Origin: JAAYAE01 sp963678395
Lineage (GTDB): Bacteria > Bacillota > Negativicutes > Acidaminococcales > Acidaminococcaceae
Reading direction: 5' to 3'
DNA: 64,000 nucleotides
NCBI GenBank assembly: GCA_963678395.1
Contig: OY782827.1
Span: forward strand, 1,488,001-1,552,000
Positions 34,908-44,713 of the stretch are shown in pieces; positions within the stretch are counted from its first letter, which is position 1; each line of letters starts with the position of its first letter. Made by a program: the position numbers and the translations under genes. The notes beneath the pieces were generated by a model, which did not search any database, was not told where the DNA came from, and was given only the letters and a program-made list of their open reading frames with translations.

Positions 34908-35678
34908 CTACGCATGCCAAATACCCAAAACTGCAGCCATCCCGATAGCCAACCCGCCTACCAGCAAAAGTGCCTCACTAACGCGAGTATTGCCGCTCAT
35001 TAAATCACCAGCCATGTAATCTCTCAAGCCGTTAGTAAACGCTACTCCTGGTAAAAATGGCATAATGGCTCCAACTGTCATTTTCTCCATACTATTTCCT
35101 GGGATTAGTTTTTGAAAAATCAGGGCAACCGCACACAAAATAACTCCCGCCAAAGTTGTTTCCCAAAAACTACTGGGACGAAAGGGAGCAATTTTTTTTA
35201 AAACAAACATGGCCGCCGCTGCCGCAAAAAAAGCTCCGATAAATTCATATAAATCTCCGCCAAGCACTACTGCAAAAGATGCAGCAGCTAACCCAGAGGA
35301 AAGGGTTTCTATATAATTTGGACGTGGTGGTCTATTTAATTTTTCCCGCAAAATATTCATCGTTTCCGTGTAATCATGTTGCCATCTAGCAAAACTAAAA
35401 GACAATTCATTGATTTCACTAATAAGGCCTAAATCTGTCCCTCTACGACTAACTCTATACATGCAAGTAAAGTCACCGGCAAATTCATTACTAACAATAA
35501 TTACTGATGGCGTGCAAAAAACTGAAACCGTATTCATACCTCTTAAGGCACACATACGCACTATAGTGTCTTCAACACGCGAAGTCTCAGCACCGCTGCA
35601 AAGCAAAATTTTCCCAGCCGTAATAGCTATTTCCAAAACCTGCTCTTTAGTCATAGCCATAATCTTTTCACAAGCCAT
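34908..35678 (-). CDS. Threonine/serine exporter, N-terminal-type subunit (ThrE, DUF1212)
   Basis: 256 residues. The cytoplasmic N-terminal part carries SGAETSRVEDTIVRMC and VSVFCTPSVIIVS, typical of ThrE, followed by five hydrophobic helices ending MAAVLGIWHA. AAAGGAG lies upstream of the ATG. It pairs with the smaller subunit next to it. No regulator is obvious in the short 66-base upstream gap. Confidence 0.9.
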   Translation of the reverse strand: MACEKIMAMTKEQVLEIAITAGKILLCSGAETSRVEDTIVRMCALRGMNTVSVFCTPSVIIVSNEFAGDFTCMYRVSRRGTDLGLISEINELSFSFARWQHDYTETMNILREKLNRPPRPNYIETLSSGLAAASFAVVLGGDLYEFIGAFFAAAAAMFVLKKIAPFRPSSFWETTLAGVILCAVALIFQKLIPGNSMEKMTVGAIMPFLPGVAFTNGLRDYMAGDLMSGNTRVSEALLLVGGLAIGMAAVLGIWHA

Positions 35679-35744
35679 ATTGCACTCCTTTGTACACGTA
35701 TAAAAATTTGTGTCAAATAACTTTTAGCTGGCTAATAAATTAAT

Positions 35745-36437
35745 CTACAAGCTTTTTTCAGCGTTAAAAATCAACTTAATTGCCGCCTTGAATTTATTTG
35801 CTCCACCCATAGAGGGATGCGGAACAGCACGACATGAAATTTTGTATTTAGCCAAAGTACCGGCTGCTTTTTGCCCTATAGCAATTACTTCCATACTGGG
35901 AACCAACTCCAACAATTCCTTGGCATAAATTACACCAATATCCAATTCCGGTTTAGACGGCGTTCTATTAGTCAAAATTCCTTCATCCTTATAAGGATGA
36001 AAAGGGAAAATATTCCACAATATGCTCTGAAAAGGTGACAATCCTTGCTGTGCTAGCTGCTCCCACATAACTGTTGCCGTTGGCTCATTAAATCCTTCTG
36101 CCCTCTGTTTCTTGTTAAGCAAAGGACTGTTAGGATTACTGGTTCGTTGATAATCCCACTCACCTAATACTACCTCAGGGGAAACTTTAGGGTGATACCC
36201 TAGCAAAATACGCTCACTAGTCATCGCCATCCCAGAAAAATGCCCTCCCTGATAACCTAACCCTTCAGCAATAAATAGATACTTAGCATTTTTGCGTAAA
36301 GTTAAATATCTTAGTAAATTCGCTGCCCGAATAGCAGGAGCTTCCGGACCAATATCACAAAGAGCATTATAATCTGCCCAAGGGTTAAAAACCTCTGCGC
36401 CCTTATACTCTTGTAGTTTTTTGATGAATTTTTCCAT
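35745..36437 (-). CDS. Uracil-DNA glycosylase superfamily protein
   Basis: 230 residues from the ATG at 36437, which overlaps the ABC-F stop (TAATG) and has GGAG ten bases upstream; the reading starting at 36467 is inside abcF. The segment LFIAEGLGYQGGHFSGMAMT resembles the catalytic first motif of UDG-like enzymes and AVPHPSMGGANKF the second (HPS) motif. The middle WNIFPFHPYKDEG is the family's substrate-pocket stretch. Activity on uracil is not certain because the canonical GQDPY/Asn catalytic pattern is altered. Confidence 0.75.
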   Translation of the reverse strand: MEKFIKKLQEYKGAEVFNPWADYNALCDIGPEAPAIRAANLLRYLTLRKNAKYLFIAEGLGYQGGHFSGMAMTSERILLGYHPKVSPEVVLGEWDYQRTSNPNSPLLNKKQRAEGFNEPTATVMWEQLAQQGLSPFQSILWNIFPFHPYKDEGILTNRTPSKPELDIGVIYAKELLELVPSMEVIAIGQKAAGTLAKYKISCRAVPHPSMGGANKFKAAIKLIFNAEKSL

Positions 36438-38353
36438 TATTCTAGACTCTCCATTATTTGCTCCCATTTTACCATAAGTTTGGCAATCGTGGCTTTATAT
36501 TCTGCATATTCTTTTGCTAGCTCTGCACTAACTTCAAATGAAGTCTGGCTGGCTGGATCAGCAATTTTTGCTTCTAGTACCTTTAGCATAGCCTCCTGCT
36601 CGCGTATACTTAGTTCTACCTTAGGCAGAAGTTTCTCTGCCTCGCTGGGGCTATAGTGCTTTACATTTGCAGAACTTGAAATTGTAGTTTGCTTTTTGGT
36701 CTCCGTATGTTCCGTTTTATTGTTTGGTTGCACTGTAGTCTTAACTACCAAAGTTTTTTGTTTTTCTCTTTGTTCCAGATAAAAATCATAGTTACCCTTA
36801 TAGTCCCTTATAGCCCCGTCTTCTATTTCCCAAATACGCTCTGCCACCTCGTTCACCAAATAACGATCATGACTAACCAATAGTCCTGTCCCATCAAAAG
36901 TCTCTAAGGCAGCTTCCACCGCTTCTTTAGCAAAAATATCCAAATGATTTGTAGGTTCATCTAGGAGCAAACAATTGGCCCCATCTAGAACCAATTTTAA
37001 AAGCACCAAGCGTGCCTTTTGTCCCCCTGATAATGTACTTATCTCTTTGAATACTTCTTCTCCTCTAAAAAGCATACTCCCAAAAAGTTTTCTTGTCTGC
37101 TCATCTGTATAACCATATTCATTAAGAAAATTATCCATAATAGTTTCATTGGGGTTTAAACGTTCATAACTTTGAGAGAAATATCCTATCTGTACTCTAT
37201 TACCTATTTTGGCCGTACCACTTAAAGGTGCAATTTCCTGTAGAATGGGTTTTAACAGTGTTGTCTTACCTGCTCCATTTGTTCCTAAAATAGCAATTTT
37301 TTCGCCGCGAGTTAAGACTAGGTTAATATTTTTCACCAAAGTCTTTTCACCATACCCTACATTTAATTCTTCCAAAACAATTACCTTTTCGGCAGATTCC
37401 GTAGCCTTGGGCAACCGTAAGGTAAATTCTTCCTTTTGTACCGGTGCCGCCACTCTTTCCAACCTATCTAGCTGAGATTGACGTCCTCGAGCCATTTTAC
37501 TTTTAATACCTGCTTTAAAACGGCGAATATAATCTTCTGTTTTTACTATATATTCTTGTTGTGCTTCATAAGCAGCTTCCCTAGTCGCTATTTGAATTTC
37601 TTTTTGCGTTAGATACTTACTATAATTTCCTTTGAAATGTAAGAGTGTTTTGGCTTCCATTTCCAAAACTTTTTCTACCACATTATCCAGAAAAAATCTA
37701 TCATGACTTACTACCAAAAGGCCGCCCTTAAATTCGCGCAGGTATTTTTCTAACCACTCCGTCATTTTAATATCCAAATGGTTGGTCGGTTCATCCAAAA
37801 TCAAAAAATCTGGGGCGTTAACCAAAGCAGCCGCCAACATGATTCTGGTCTTTTGTCCACCGGAAAAATGCTCCGCACTTTTTGTCCATTCAGCTTCTGA
37901 AAACCCTAAACCAATTAGGACTTTTTTAATATTGAGTTCGTAATTATACCCATCCAAATGCTCATATTTAGCTGATATTCTGGTATAGTCAGCTAATACT
38001 TCTTCCAGTTCTAGCCCAGGTTTGGTTACGGACGCTCTTGCCTCCAGCCTTGTCATTTTTGCTTTCAAGCTTACAATATCTTGGCAAGAATTTAACATAA
38101 ACTCCCACAAAGAACCTGCGCCCATATTAGCAAACCCTTGCTGCACATACCCTATGCGCAAATCAGCTTCATAACTAATACTACCTTCGTCCACAGTTTT
38201 CGGTGACAATAAACAACGCAAAAGAGTCGTCTTGCCGCTGCCATTAACACCCAACAAACCGACTTTTTCACCTTTGCTGATAGTAAAGCTTACATTTTTA
38301 AAAATATTATGAATACCAAAACTTTTGCCAATATTATCTACTACTAATTGCAT
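36437..38353 (-). CDS. ABC-F family ATPase
   Basis: 638 residues with two ABC domains and no membrane part. Domain 1: GVNGSGKTT, signature FSGGQKTR, LILDEPTNHLD. Domain 2: GTNGAGKTT, signature LSGGQKAR, LLLDEPTNHLD. The charged linker between them (about 250-320) contains a long helical stretch with KAGIKSKMARGRQSQLDRL, and the C-terminus has a coiled-coil arm. ABC-F proteins act on ribosomes, in translation-factor or antibiotic-resistance roles; no subgroup is claimed. It overlaps the UDG-like gene. Confidence 0.92.
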   Translation of the reverse strand: MQLVVDNIGKSFGIHNIFKNVSFTISKGEKVGLLGVNGSGKTTLLRCLLSPKTVDEGSISYEADLRIGYVQQGFANMGAGSLWEFMLNSCQDIVSLKAKMTRLEARASVTKPGLELEEVLADYTRISAKYEHLDGYNYELNIKKVLIGLGFSEAEWTKSAEHFSGGQKTRIMLAAALVNAPDFLILDEPTNHLDIKMTEWLEKYLREFKGGLLVVSHDRFFLDNVVEKVLEMEAKTLLHFKGNYSKYLTQKEIQIATREAAYEAQQEYIVKTEDYIRRFKAGIKSKMARGRQSQLDRLERVAAPVQKEEFTLRLPKATESAEKVIVLEELNVGYGEKTLVKNINLVLTRGEKIAILGTNGAGKTTLLKPILQEIAPLSGTAKIGNRVQIGYFSQSYERLNPNETIMDNFLNEYGYTDEQTRKLFGSMLFRGEEVFKEISTLSGGQKARLVLLKLVLDGANCLLLDEPTNHLDIFAKEAVEAALETFDGTGLLVSHDRYLVNEVAERIWEIEDGAIRDYKGNYDFYLEQREKQKTLVVKTTVQPNNKTEHTETKKQTTISSSANVKHYSPSEAEKLLPKVELSIREQEAMLKVLEAKIADPASQTSFEVSAELAKEYAEYKATIAKLMVKWEQIMESLE

Positions 38354-38381
38354 TACTTAACTTCTTTCATAAAATAAGTAA

Positions 38382-38457
38382 GAGAGGAGCTGCCCCTGTC
38401 TGGCTTGGATATAGGTAGTCAGCCCATAACAAACATCAGGATAAACATCCCCTCTCC
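38382..38457 (-). other. Structured intergenic element between galE and ABC-F gene
   Basis: A GAGAGG/CCTCTC outer stem closes about 76 bases with inner complementary parts (GGCT..AGCC), and the minus-strand sequence after it is fairly U-rich (UUACUUAUUUU). It could be a large terminator of galE, or a leader/structured RNA of the ABC-F gene. I do not recognise a named RNA family. Confidence 0.4.
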
Positions 38458-38471
38458 TATATTTGGTTTGT

Positions 38472-39461
38472 TTATTCTAAATAACCCTTAGGATGACTAG
38501 AATGCCATCTCCAAGCAGTTGCCACGATATCTTCAATTTTACTCATAGTCGGCTCCCATTTTAATTCTGCCTTAATCTTAGCTGAAGATGCCAACAAAAC
38601 GGCTGGATCACCTGCTCGCCGTTCTTCTTCGCTCACATGAAAATCTTTGCCTGTAACTTTTTTTACCGTATCAATAATTTCCCGTACAGAAAATCCTTGT
38701 TCTGAGCCCAAATTATACACCTTACTGCTACCACCATTATACAAATGTTCAAGTGCTAACACATGAGCCTTCGCTAAATCACACACATGGATATAATCAC
38801 GTATACAAGTACAATCTTGCGTATTATAATCAGTACCAAAAATAGACACACTGCCATGAATTCCTTGTGCAGTCTTAAGCACTAACGGAATTAAATGACT
38901 TTCCGGATTGTGATCCTCGCCAATATTGCCCTGTGGAGCTGCCCCTGCCGCGTTAAAATACCTTAAAGAAACATAGCGTAAATCATAGGACAAAGAATAA
39001 TCACTCAGCATACCTTCAACAATAAGCTTTGTGCGTCCGTAAACATTTGTAGGTGCTAACTTGGCATCTTCTGCAATAGGGCAACTAGATGGTTCCCCAT
39101 AAACTGCTGCAGAAGAAGAAAAAATCAACATATCAACTCCTGCCGCCCTCATTGCATCTACTACTCCTAAGGACCCAGCAACATTATTATAATAATAGCA
39201 TCCCGGATTTTCCATTGATTCGCCAACTAAGCTACTGGCAGCAAAATGCATAACCGCATCAATTTCATATTCACCCATGACATGCTTCAAGAAATTCATA
39301 TCATGAATATCACCTTCAATAAGTTGTACATCTTCCGATACCGCATCTACATGGCCTGTAGACAAATTATCATAAACAATAGGAGTATAGCCGCTTTTCA
39401 CCAGTTCTTGTACTACATGAGAACCAATGTAACCGGCCCCTCCCGTTACTAATACATTCAT
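38472..39461 (-). CDS. galE: UDP-glucose 4-epimerase GalE
   Basis: 329 residues. Extended short-chain dehydrogenase: NAD motif GGAGYIGSH at 7-15, catalytic SSSAAVYG and YGRTK (Tyr-x-x-x-Lys), and GalE-type RYFNAAGAAPQGNIGED. It interconverts UDP-glucose and UDP-galactose for envelope polysaccharides. A phosphomannomutase/phosphoglucomutase gene ends 12 bases upstream, so the pair supplies sugar nucleotides. Confidence 0.93.
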   Translation of the reverse strand: MNVLVTGGAGYIGSHVVQELVKSGYTPIVYDNLSTGHVDAVSEDVQLIEGDIHDMNFLKHVMGEYEIDAVMHFAASSLVGESMENPGCYYYNNVAGSLGVVDAMRAAGVDMLIFSSSAAVYGEPSSCPIAEDAKLAPTNVYGRTKLIVEGMLSDYSLSYDLRYVSLRYFNAAGAAPQGNIGEDHNPESHLIPLVLKTAQGIHGSVSIFGTDYNTQDCTCIRDYIHVCDLAKAHVLALEHLYNGGSSKVYNLGSEQGFSVREIIDTVKKVTGKDFHVSEEERRAGDPAVLLASSAKIKAELKWEPTMSKIEDIVATAWRWHSSHPKGYLE

Positions 39462-39473
39462 AATTACACTCTC

Positions 39474-40838
39474 CTATGCTTCTTCTCCGCCCATAATATT
39501 TAGAACTTCGGCAGTCTTTTCTTTTAGCAACGCTTCGTCTCCACGAGACTCTACATTTAATCTCATAACAGGTTCCGTATTAGACACTCTGATATTAAAA
39601 CGCCACTTATCATATTCTACACTAATACCATCCAAATAATCCAACTTACCATCAGCATACTTTTCTTTAATTTGTGCAAGTACTTGCTCTGAATTTGCAA
39701 CTTTTCAATTAATTTCACCACTACAAGGGTATAATGCTACCCTTGCGGCTACTAATTGTGCCAAAGAAATTCCTGTCCTGCTCATAAGTTCGGTTACAAT
39801 AAGCCAAGGAATCATACCGCTATCGCAATAAGAAAAATCTCGGAAATAATGGTGTGCAGACATCTCTCCGCCATAAATTACACCGTTAGCTCGCATACAT
39901 TCCTTAACGAAAGCATGCCCACTTTTACACCGTACCGGTTGGCCCTTGAACTTTTCTATAATTTCTTCAGTATTCCATGTTAAGCGCGGATCAAACAGAA
40001 TTTTTTCACCAGGATATTTTTCCAAAAATACTTGCGCTAAAAGTCCTACCAAATAATAGCCCTCAATGAAATTGCCATGCTCATCGAAAAAGAAACAGCG
40101 GTCAAAATCACCATCCCAAGCAACGCCTAAATCGGCCTTGTTTTCAATTACAGCTTTAGAAGTCGCTGCCCTATTTCCAGGCAACAACGGATTAGGCACT
40201 CCATTAGGGAAAGTACCATCAGGTTCATTATTTATTTTTACGAACTCAAAAGGCAGATGCTTTTCTATTTCGCTAATTACGGCACCTGCACCGCCATTAC
40301 CTGGATTAGCTACTATTTTTAAGGGTTTTAGCTTGGTAATATCAACATAGGTTAAAATATGCTGAATATATTCAGGCATAATATCATATTTTTCTATTTT
40401 TCCTTCTTTTGTCCCTGGGTATGGCATTTCAGGAATTTCGCCATCTACTACCATGCGAGCAATATCCCTAAGACCGGTATCTTCCGAAATAGGTTTTGCA
40501 CCACGACGCACAAGCTTCATTCCATTATAATTTGCAGGATTATGACTAGCCGTTACCATAATGCCTCCGTCAGTCTTTAAGTGCGCAGTGGCAAAATAAA
40601 TCATTTCTGTCCCGCATTGACCTATATCGATAACATTGACTCCAGCATGACGCAAACCTTCTGACAATGCATTAGTCAAGTCTCGGCCTGTAGTTCTTAT
40701 ATCATGTCCTACAACAACAGATTCTACTCCCAGCATTACTGCAAAAACACGGCCAACTCTATAGGCCATCTCTTCATTAACTTCGGTAGGCACAACTCCT
40801 CGTATGTCATAGGCCTTAAAAGCTTTTTTACTAAACAT
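39474..40838 (-). pseudogene. Phosphomannomutase/phosphoglucomutase with in-frame TGA
   Basis: A single reading frame of 454 sense positions from ATG 40838 to TAG 39474, interrupted only by TGA at 39705-39707. Before it lie FKAYDIRGVVPTEVNEEMAY, the phosphoserine loop TASHNPANYNGMK, metal loop WDGDFDRCFFF and sugar loop GGEMSAHHYFRDF. After it the frame continues KVANSEQVLAQIKEKYADG and the phosphate-binding RVSNTEPVMRLNVESR to the natural C-terminus. Family members usually have Arg or another residue at the TGA position (GEIN-x-KV), so one base change (AGA/CGA to TGA) explains it. No selenocysteine element is seen. Truncated protein would lack domain 4. Confidence 0.85.
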
Positions 40839-41044
40839 GTCTCGTTCTCCTATCTGTCCTAAATACCCTAGCCACTAATTTCTACATTACATAAGAAAAA
40901 TCCTGCCTTTAAACAATTTTCCACTAATTTTCTCGCAAATAGACTCCTAAAACAAATTTTACTGCCTTTTTCTCCCTATGCTTACCATAAACTCTAATAA
41001 ACGGTAACTAGTTTTATACTATTTTAAAATTCCTATTTACTTTA

Positions 41045-43084
41045 TCACTCTTTCTTTATGGAACTTAATGTTTTTTCATCAGTAGCTCTACGCCAAAAAT
41101 CCCAGCCATTTTTACTTCCACCTAAAACAAATTCTGCTGCCGTACTAGGTGAATCAAATGTTATGTCTTCTTTAAGCAAATATTTGCCTGCCTTCAAAAA
41201 AATCCCATTATTCTCACGTAATTCTTCTCTAAGCTCACTTGCCGCTTTTGTATTAGGAGCACTCTTATTTAATAAAATACAACTTCCTGCCTTAACTCGA
41301 AGTGTTTTATCATTTCCGTAGAAATAACCATAAGCCAAAACTTTACCACCTGTAATAATAACCACATCAAAATCCTGCATGGTTTCTACATAATTGCTAA
41401 CATCCATGGGAAACAACCGCAATATTTCATTTATAATAGCTTCAGTACGCGCATTAATTTCCGCAAATCCCCATTTCTTTTTTTTAAAGAAGTATTCATT
41501 CATTTTAATATGACTACTTTTATGCAATATTTCTTTTTTTACAGAAAAAGAAATATTACCCATGGCAGTATTATCCACCTTAGCAGCCAAAGTTAAATTA
41601 CCCAGCCTATTAACATAGGAAACATATTCCTCAAACGACGTATTGTTTACTTCGGACCACCCAGAACCCTTGGTCTGTGGCATAACATGTTCAATGCTTA
41701 AACTACCTTGCTCTATAGGTACGTTACTCTTTTGCAATTCTATTTTTTCTAATATCCAGCGTATATTTTTCAAGTTATAAGCATTAGCAGTTTTCAAATA
41801 GTTTCTTATATCGGCATCATCAGGAATATAAGATGTTTTTTGCCGCGTAGAATTAATCAAAACTGCCTTGCAATTTTCATAAAAATTTTTATACCCTTCC
41901 TTAGCACATTTTTCTCGCACCAAACGTAAATAGGTGGGGAAATATCTACTAATATCATTAGTATCTAAATTAGTAATATAACGTCTGATCAAATATATGT
42001 TTATAAGACGAATAACATTACTTGCCGCCTCTGTCTTAATAGCTCCTGTTCGCAACAATTCCAACACCTGCATAGTAAAAGGTGCCGGCATATCTGACCT
42101 TAAAACGCGATAATTAACAAGTTCCTCCCCCAATATATCCGGCTCATTAGAATAATATAAGCTGTAATAATGTTCTCCATATCTTAGAATATCTTGCAGC
42201 AACAAAGTTTCATTACTATTTTTTAATTGTTCTCCCCAATATTTTTTAAATTCACTATAAACGTTGCGTTTAGAAGTCAAATACATTTGTTTATTTGCAA
42301 GATACAAACGCAGAAAACTCTCTAAATCCCTAGGATTTGGCAACAAATTTTCTAATTTACGCCAATAATTAGTATACAATTTTTCTTGAATATCGTTATC
42401 TTTGTTCATCAAAATATAGTTTCTTATCAAATCTGCAGAAGTCAATTCCATACCTGTAGAGTTAATGCTTTCAAATATTTGCTGAGGATTATCGCCATCT
42501 TCTTCCTTTAGCAGTATGGAAATAATTTGCAAGCGCTTGATAGCATTAATTATTTGGTCATAAGAAAAACCCTTATCTATCCATGCTCCCACTTGTTCTT
42601 TGCAAAAAGCATAATTTAAACTAACATTAGACGTAGAATTTAAATTATCGTTTCCTTGCGCAATCTCTTTATAATCATCATCATCGGACACTGAAGGTTT
42701 TAGCCTTAATTTGTATTTATCCTCTATTTCACTATTTTCCAAGTAGTTATTATTAATAGCCTTTGCCGCAGCATAATTTTTCCTTGCTTGTGCCACATGC
42801 TTTATGGCATATAGAAGCAACATCAGCGTTGTTAATCTCTGCTGTCCATCCACAATAGAGCGTTCCTGACCATTAAGCGTATCCTTCGTAATGCAATACA
42901 CCAAACTGCCAACGAAATGCTGTCTAGTCGGATTTTCCAAAAGAATTTCTATATCATTAATTAATTGTTTTACCTGATCTTCCTTTTTCCAATTATAATT
43001 TCTTTGATAAACAGGAATAACATATTGAGCTCCCACGCTTAAGCGCAAAAAACCATCTAAAAATCCTGCGTTTTCTGCTTTCAT
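41045..43084 (-). CDS. DUF262/DUF1524 (GmrSD-type) nuclease-like protein
   Basis: 679 residues from ATG 43084 (GAGGTGAT site). The N-terminal DUF262 ParB-like domain has YVIPVYQRNYNWKKEDQVKQ, FVGSLVYCI and VDGQQRLTTLMLLLYAIK with the DGQQR motif and IFESINSTGMELT. The C-terminal DUF1524 HNH-like domain has SIEHVMPQTK...NRLGNLTLAAKVDN. A further C-terminal domain of about 100 residues (ILLNKSAPNTKAASEL) looks like DUF4357. Fused GmrSD proteins are modification-dependent type IV restriction enzymes against phage with modified DNA. It stands alone between pgm and ferritin, with no other defence gene. Confidence 0.85.
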   Translation of the reverse strand: MKAENAGFLDGFLRLSVGAQYVIPVYQRNYNWKKEDQVKQLINDIEILLENPTRQHFVGSLVYCITKDTLNGQERSIVDGQQRLTTLMLLLYAIKHVAQARKNYAAAKAINNNYLENSEIEDKYKLRLKPSVSDDDDYKEIAQGNDNLNSTSNVSLNYAFCKEQVGAWIDKGFSYDQIINAIKRLQIISILLKEEDGDNPQQIFESINSTGMELTSADLIRNYILMNKDNDIQEKLYTNYWRKLENLLPNPRDLESFLRLYLANKQMYLTSKRNVYSEFKKYWGEQLKNSNETLLLQDILRYGEHYYSLYYSNEPDILGEELVNYRVLRSDMPAPFTMQVLELLRTGAIKTEAASNVIRLINIYLIRRYITNLDTNDISRYFPTYLRLVREKCAKEGYKNFYENCKAVLINSTRQKTSYIPDDADIRNYLKTANAYNLKNIRWILEKIELQKSNVPIEQGSLSIEHVMPQTKGSGWSEVNNTSFEEYVSYVNRLGNLTLAAKVDNTAMGNISFSVKKEILHKSSHIKMNEYFFKKKKWGFAEINARTEAIINEILRLFPMDVSNYVETMQDFDVVIITGGKVLAYGYFYGNDKTLRVKAGSCILLNKSAPNTKAASELREELRENNGIFLKAGKYLLKEDITFDSPSTAAEFVLGGSKNGWDFWRRATDEKTLSSIKKE

Positions 43085-43281
43085 AATTATCACCTCTTTC
43101 TCCACATTAAAAGCCAAACCACCCGGCAATTATACGTGCATTTACCTTAGAAATTTGCTTTAGTGTTCTTCGCCCTGTGGTTTTGGGTTAAATTTTTAAA
43201 ATTTAGACATACCCAACTATTCCTACACTATTTTACTTACTTAATTCTCTCTCTTTAAGTAAACTCCTCTAATACAAACAC

Positions 43282-43319
43282 AAAAATGGCTTCGCGAAAT
43301 TTCGCGAAGCCATTTTTTT
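43282..43319 (-). terminator. Terminator after ferritin gene
   Basis: Perfect stem AAAAATGGCTTCGCGAAA/TTTCGCGAAGCCATTTTT with little or no loop, T7 on the minus strand, immediately after the ferritin stop codon. Confidence 0.92.
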
Positions 43320-43320
43320 A

Positions 43321-43833
43321 CTAAATAACCAAAGTTGCGGGAGTATAAACCCTAGCCGCAAGCTCTGTATCCAATAAATAAAGTCCTTTAGGATCACTAC
43401 CAAATAAATCATATTTTTTAATAATATCCTCGGTGCTCTTTTCCTCTTCACCTTGTTCTTTAATAAACCAATCTAGGAACTGCATAGTTCTGAAATCCTT
43501 TTCTTCATACGCAGCTGCATAAATATTATTTATAGAAGCAGTAATTTTTTGCTCATGTTTAAATGCTGCTTCAGCTGGTTCACGAAAATCGTTAAAAACT
43601 TTAGTTGAAGCCTTAATATCCTTTAAAGCAGGTCTTTCGCTATTATTCAATAAATATTTTAGGAATAACATAGCATGATCCCGCTCCTCTTGGGTTTGCA
43701 CATAAAACCAATTGCCAAAACCATCAAGATTTTTATCCATGTAAAAACCATGAATATCTAAATAGAAATATGCGGAATACCACTCCAAATTAACCTGATT
43801 ATTTAATAACTCTACTATTTTTTTGCTAAGCAT
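43321..43833 (-). CDS. ftnA: Ferritin
   Basis: 170 residues, non-haem bacterial ferritin. The ferroxidase ligands are in place: NQVNLEWYSAYFYLDIHGF with Glu, the EERDHAMLF motif (Glu and His), the later Glu in AAYEEKDF and EEEKSTEDI. The start at 43833 has AGGGAG seven bases upstream; another ATG nine bases before it is less well placed. It stores iron and lowers oxidative damage. It is encoded next to the Kor oxidoreductase but separated by about 20 bases and may be co-transcribed. Confidence 0.9.
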   Translation of the reverse strand: MLSKKIVELLNNQVNLEWYSAYFYLDIHGFYMDKNLDGFGNWFYVQTQEERDHAMLFLKYLLNNSERPALKDIKASTKVFNDFREPAEAAFKHEQKITASINNIYAAAYEEKDFRTMQFLDWFIKEQGEEEKSTEDIIKKYDLFGSDPKGLYLLDTELAARVYTPATLVI

Positions 43834-43861
43834 AACTTTCATCTCCCTTTATATGTTTTAT

Positions 43862-44713
43862 TTAAATATAAGATTTAATTAACTTGCTCACAAATTCTGA
43901 ATTTGTTTCACACTCCACTAAAGGCTTACCTTGTTTTAGGACAAAATTTTTCTCATGATACGTGGCTTTTACTTCACGATAAATAATACCAATGGGAATC
44001 TGCTCTCCAAACTCCATCGACTTTGTCAAAGCAATGGTTTTATTCTCACAATCATAATTTTCATCCAATTCATAAACTCTTTTATTGTACCAGCCAAAAG
44101 TATTAAACTTGTTAAAACTTACACAAGGTTGGAGTATATCAACGATAGCGTAACCTTTATAAGCTATCGCTTGTTTCATTACCTCTATTAAATGCTCTTT
44201 GCGACCGGTAAAAGCACGTGCTACAAAACCTGCACCTGCAGCAATTGCCAAAAGTATAGGGTTGAGTGGTTCATTAAAATTGCCATCAGTTTGTACCCCT
44301 GTTACCATGCCCACCATAGAAGTCGGTGAAGCCTGCCCTTTTGTCAACCCATAAATCTGATTATCATGTACAAAATGGGTAATGTCAACATTACGACGCA
44401 TATTGTGCAGAAAATGATTTCCGCCTTCGCCATAAGAATCACCGTCGCCGGTATTAACAATAACCGTTAATTTTTCATTGGCAATCTTGGCTGCTACTGC
44501 TGCCGGAAGTGCACGCCCATGTAAACCGCAGAAAGCATTGGCACTAATATATTGCGGAGTTTTTGCAGCTTGTCCGATACCCGCCGTCACTAATACTTGG
44601 GAAGGGTCTTTTCCCATTTCTTCCAGTGCTGTTTTTAGACATTCCAAAATTACGAAATTTCCGCATCCCGGACACCAAGCTGTTTCATAGGTAGAAAAAG
44701 TTTCTTTGTTCAT
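43862..44713 (-). CDS. korB: 2-oxoacid:ferredoxin oxidoreductase beta subunit (KorB-like)
   Basis: 283 residues, TPP-binding subunit. WCPGCGNFVILECLKTAL, the TPP signature GDGDSYGEGGNHF, and the following NIDITHF-type segment appear as RRNVDITHFVHDNQIYGLTK. With the KorA partner it oxidises a 2-oxoacid, probably 2-oxoglutarate, to the acyl-CoA with reduction of ferredoxin, or runs in reverse. It overlaps the stop of korA by four bases. No separate ferredoxin subunits are near, which is typical of the two-subunit KorAB form. Confidence 0.92.
   Translation of the reverse strand: MNKETFSTYETAWCPGCGNFVILECLKTALEEMGKDPSQVLVTAGIGQAAKTPQYISANAFCGLHGRALPAAVAAKIANEKLTVIVNTGDGDSYGEGGNHFLHNMRRNVDITHFVHDNQIYGLTKGQASPTSMVGMVTGVQTDGNFNEPLNPILLAIAAGAGFVARAFTGRKEHLIEVMKQAIAYKGYAIVDILQPCVSFNKFNTFGWYNKRVYELDENYDCENKTIALTKSMEFGEQIPIGIIYREVKATYHEKNFVLKQGKPLVECETNSEFVSKLIKSYI

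Noticed and set aside
39690..39720. Selenocysteine decoding of the TGA in phosphomannomutase
   Set aside because: No SECIS-like hairpin directly 3' of the TGA, and homologues have an ordinary, non-catalytic residue there.
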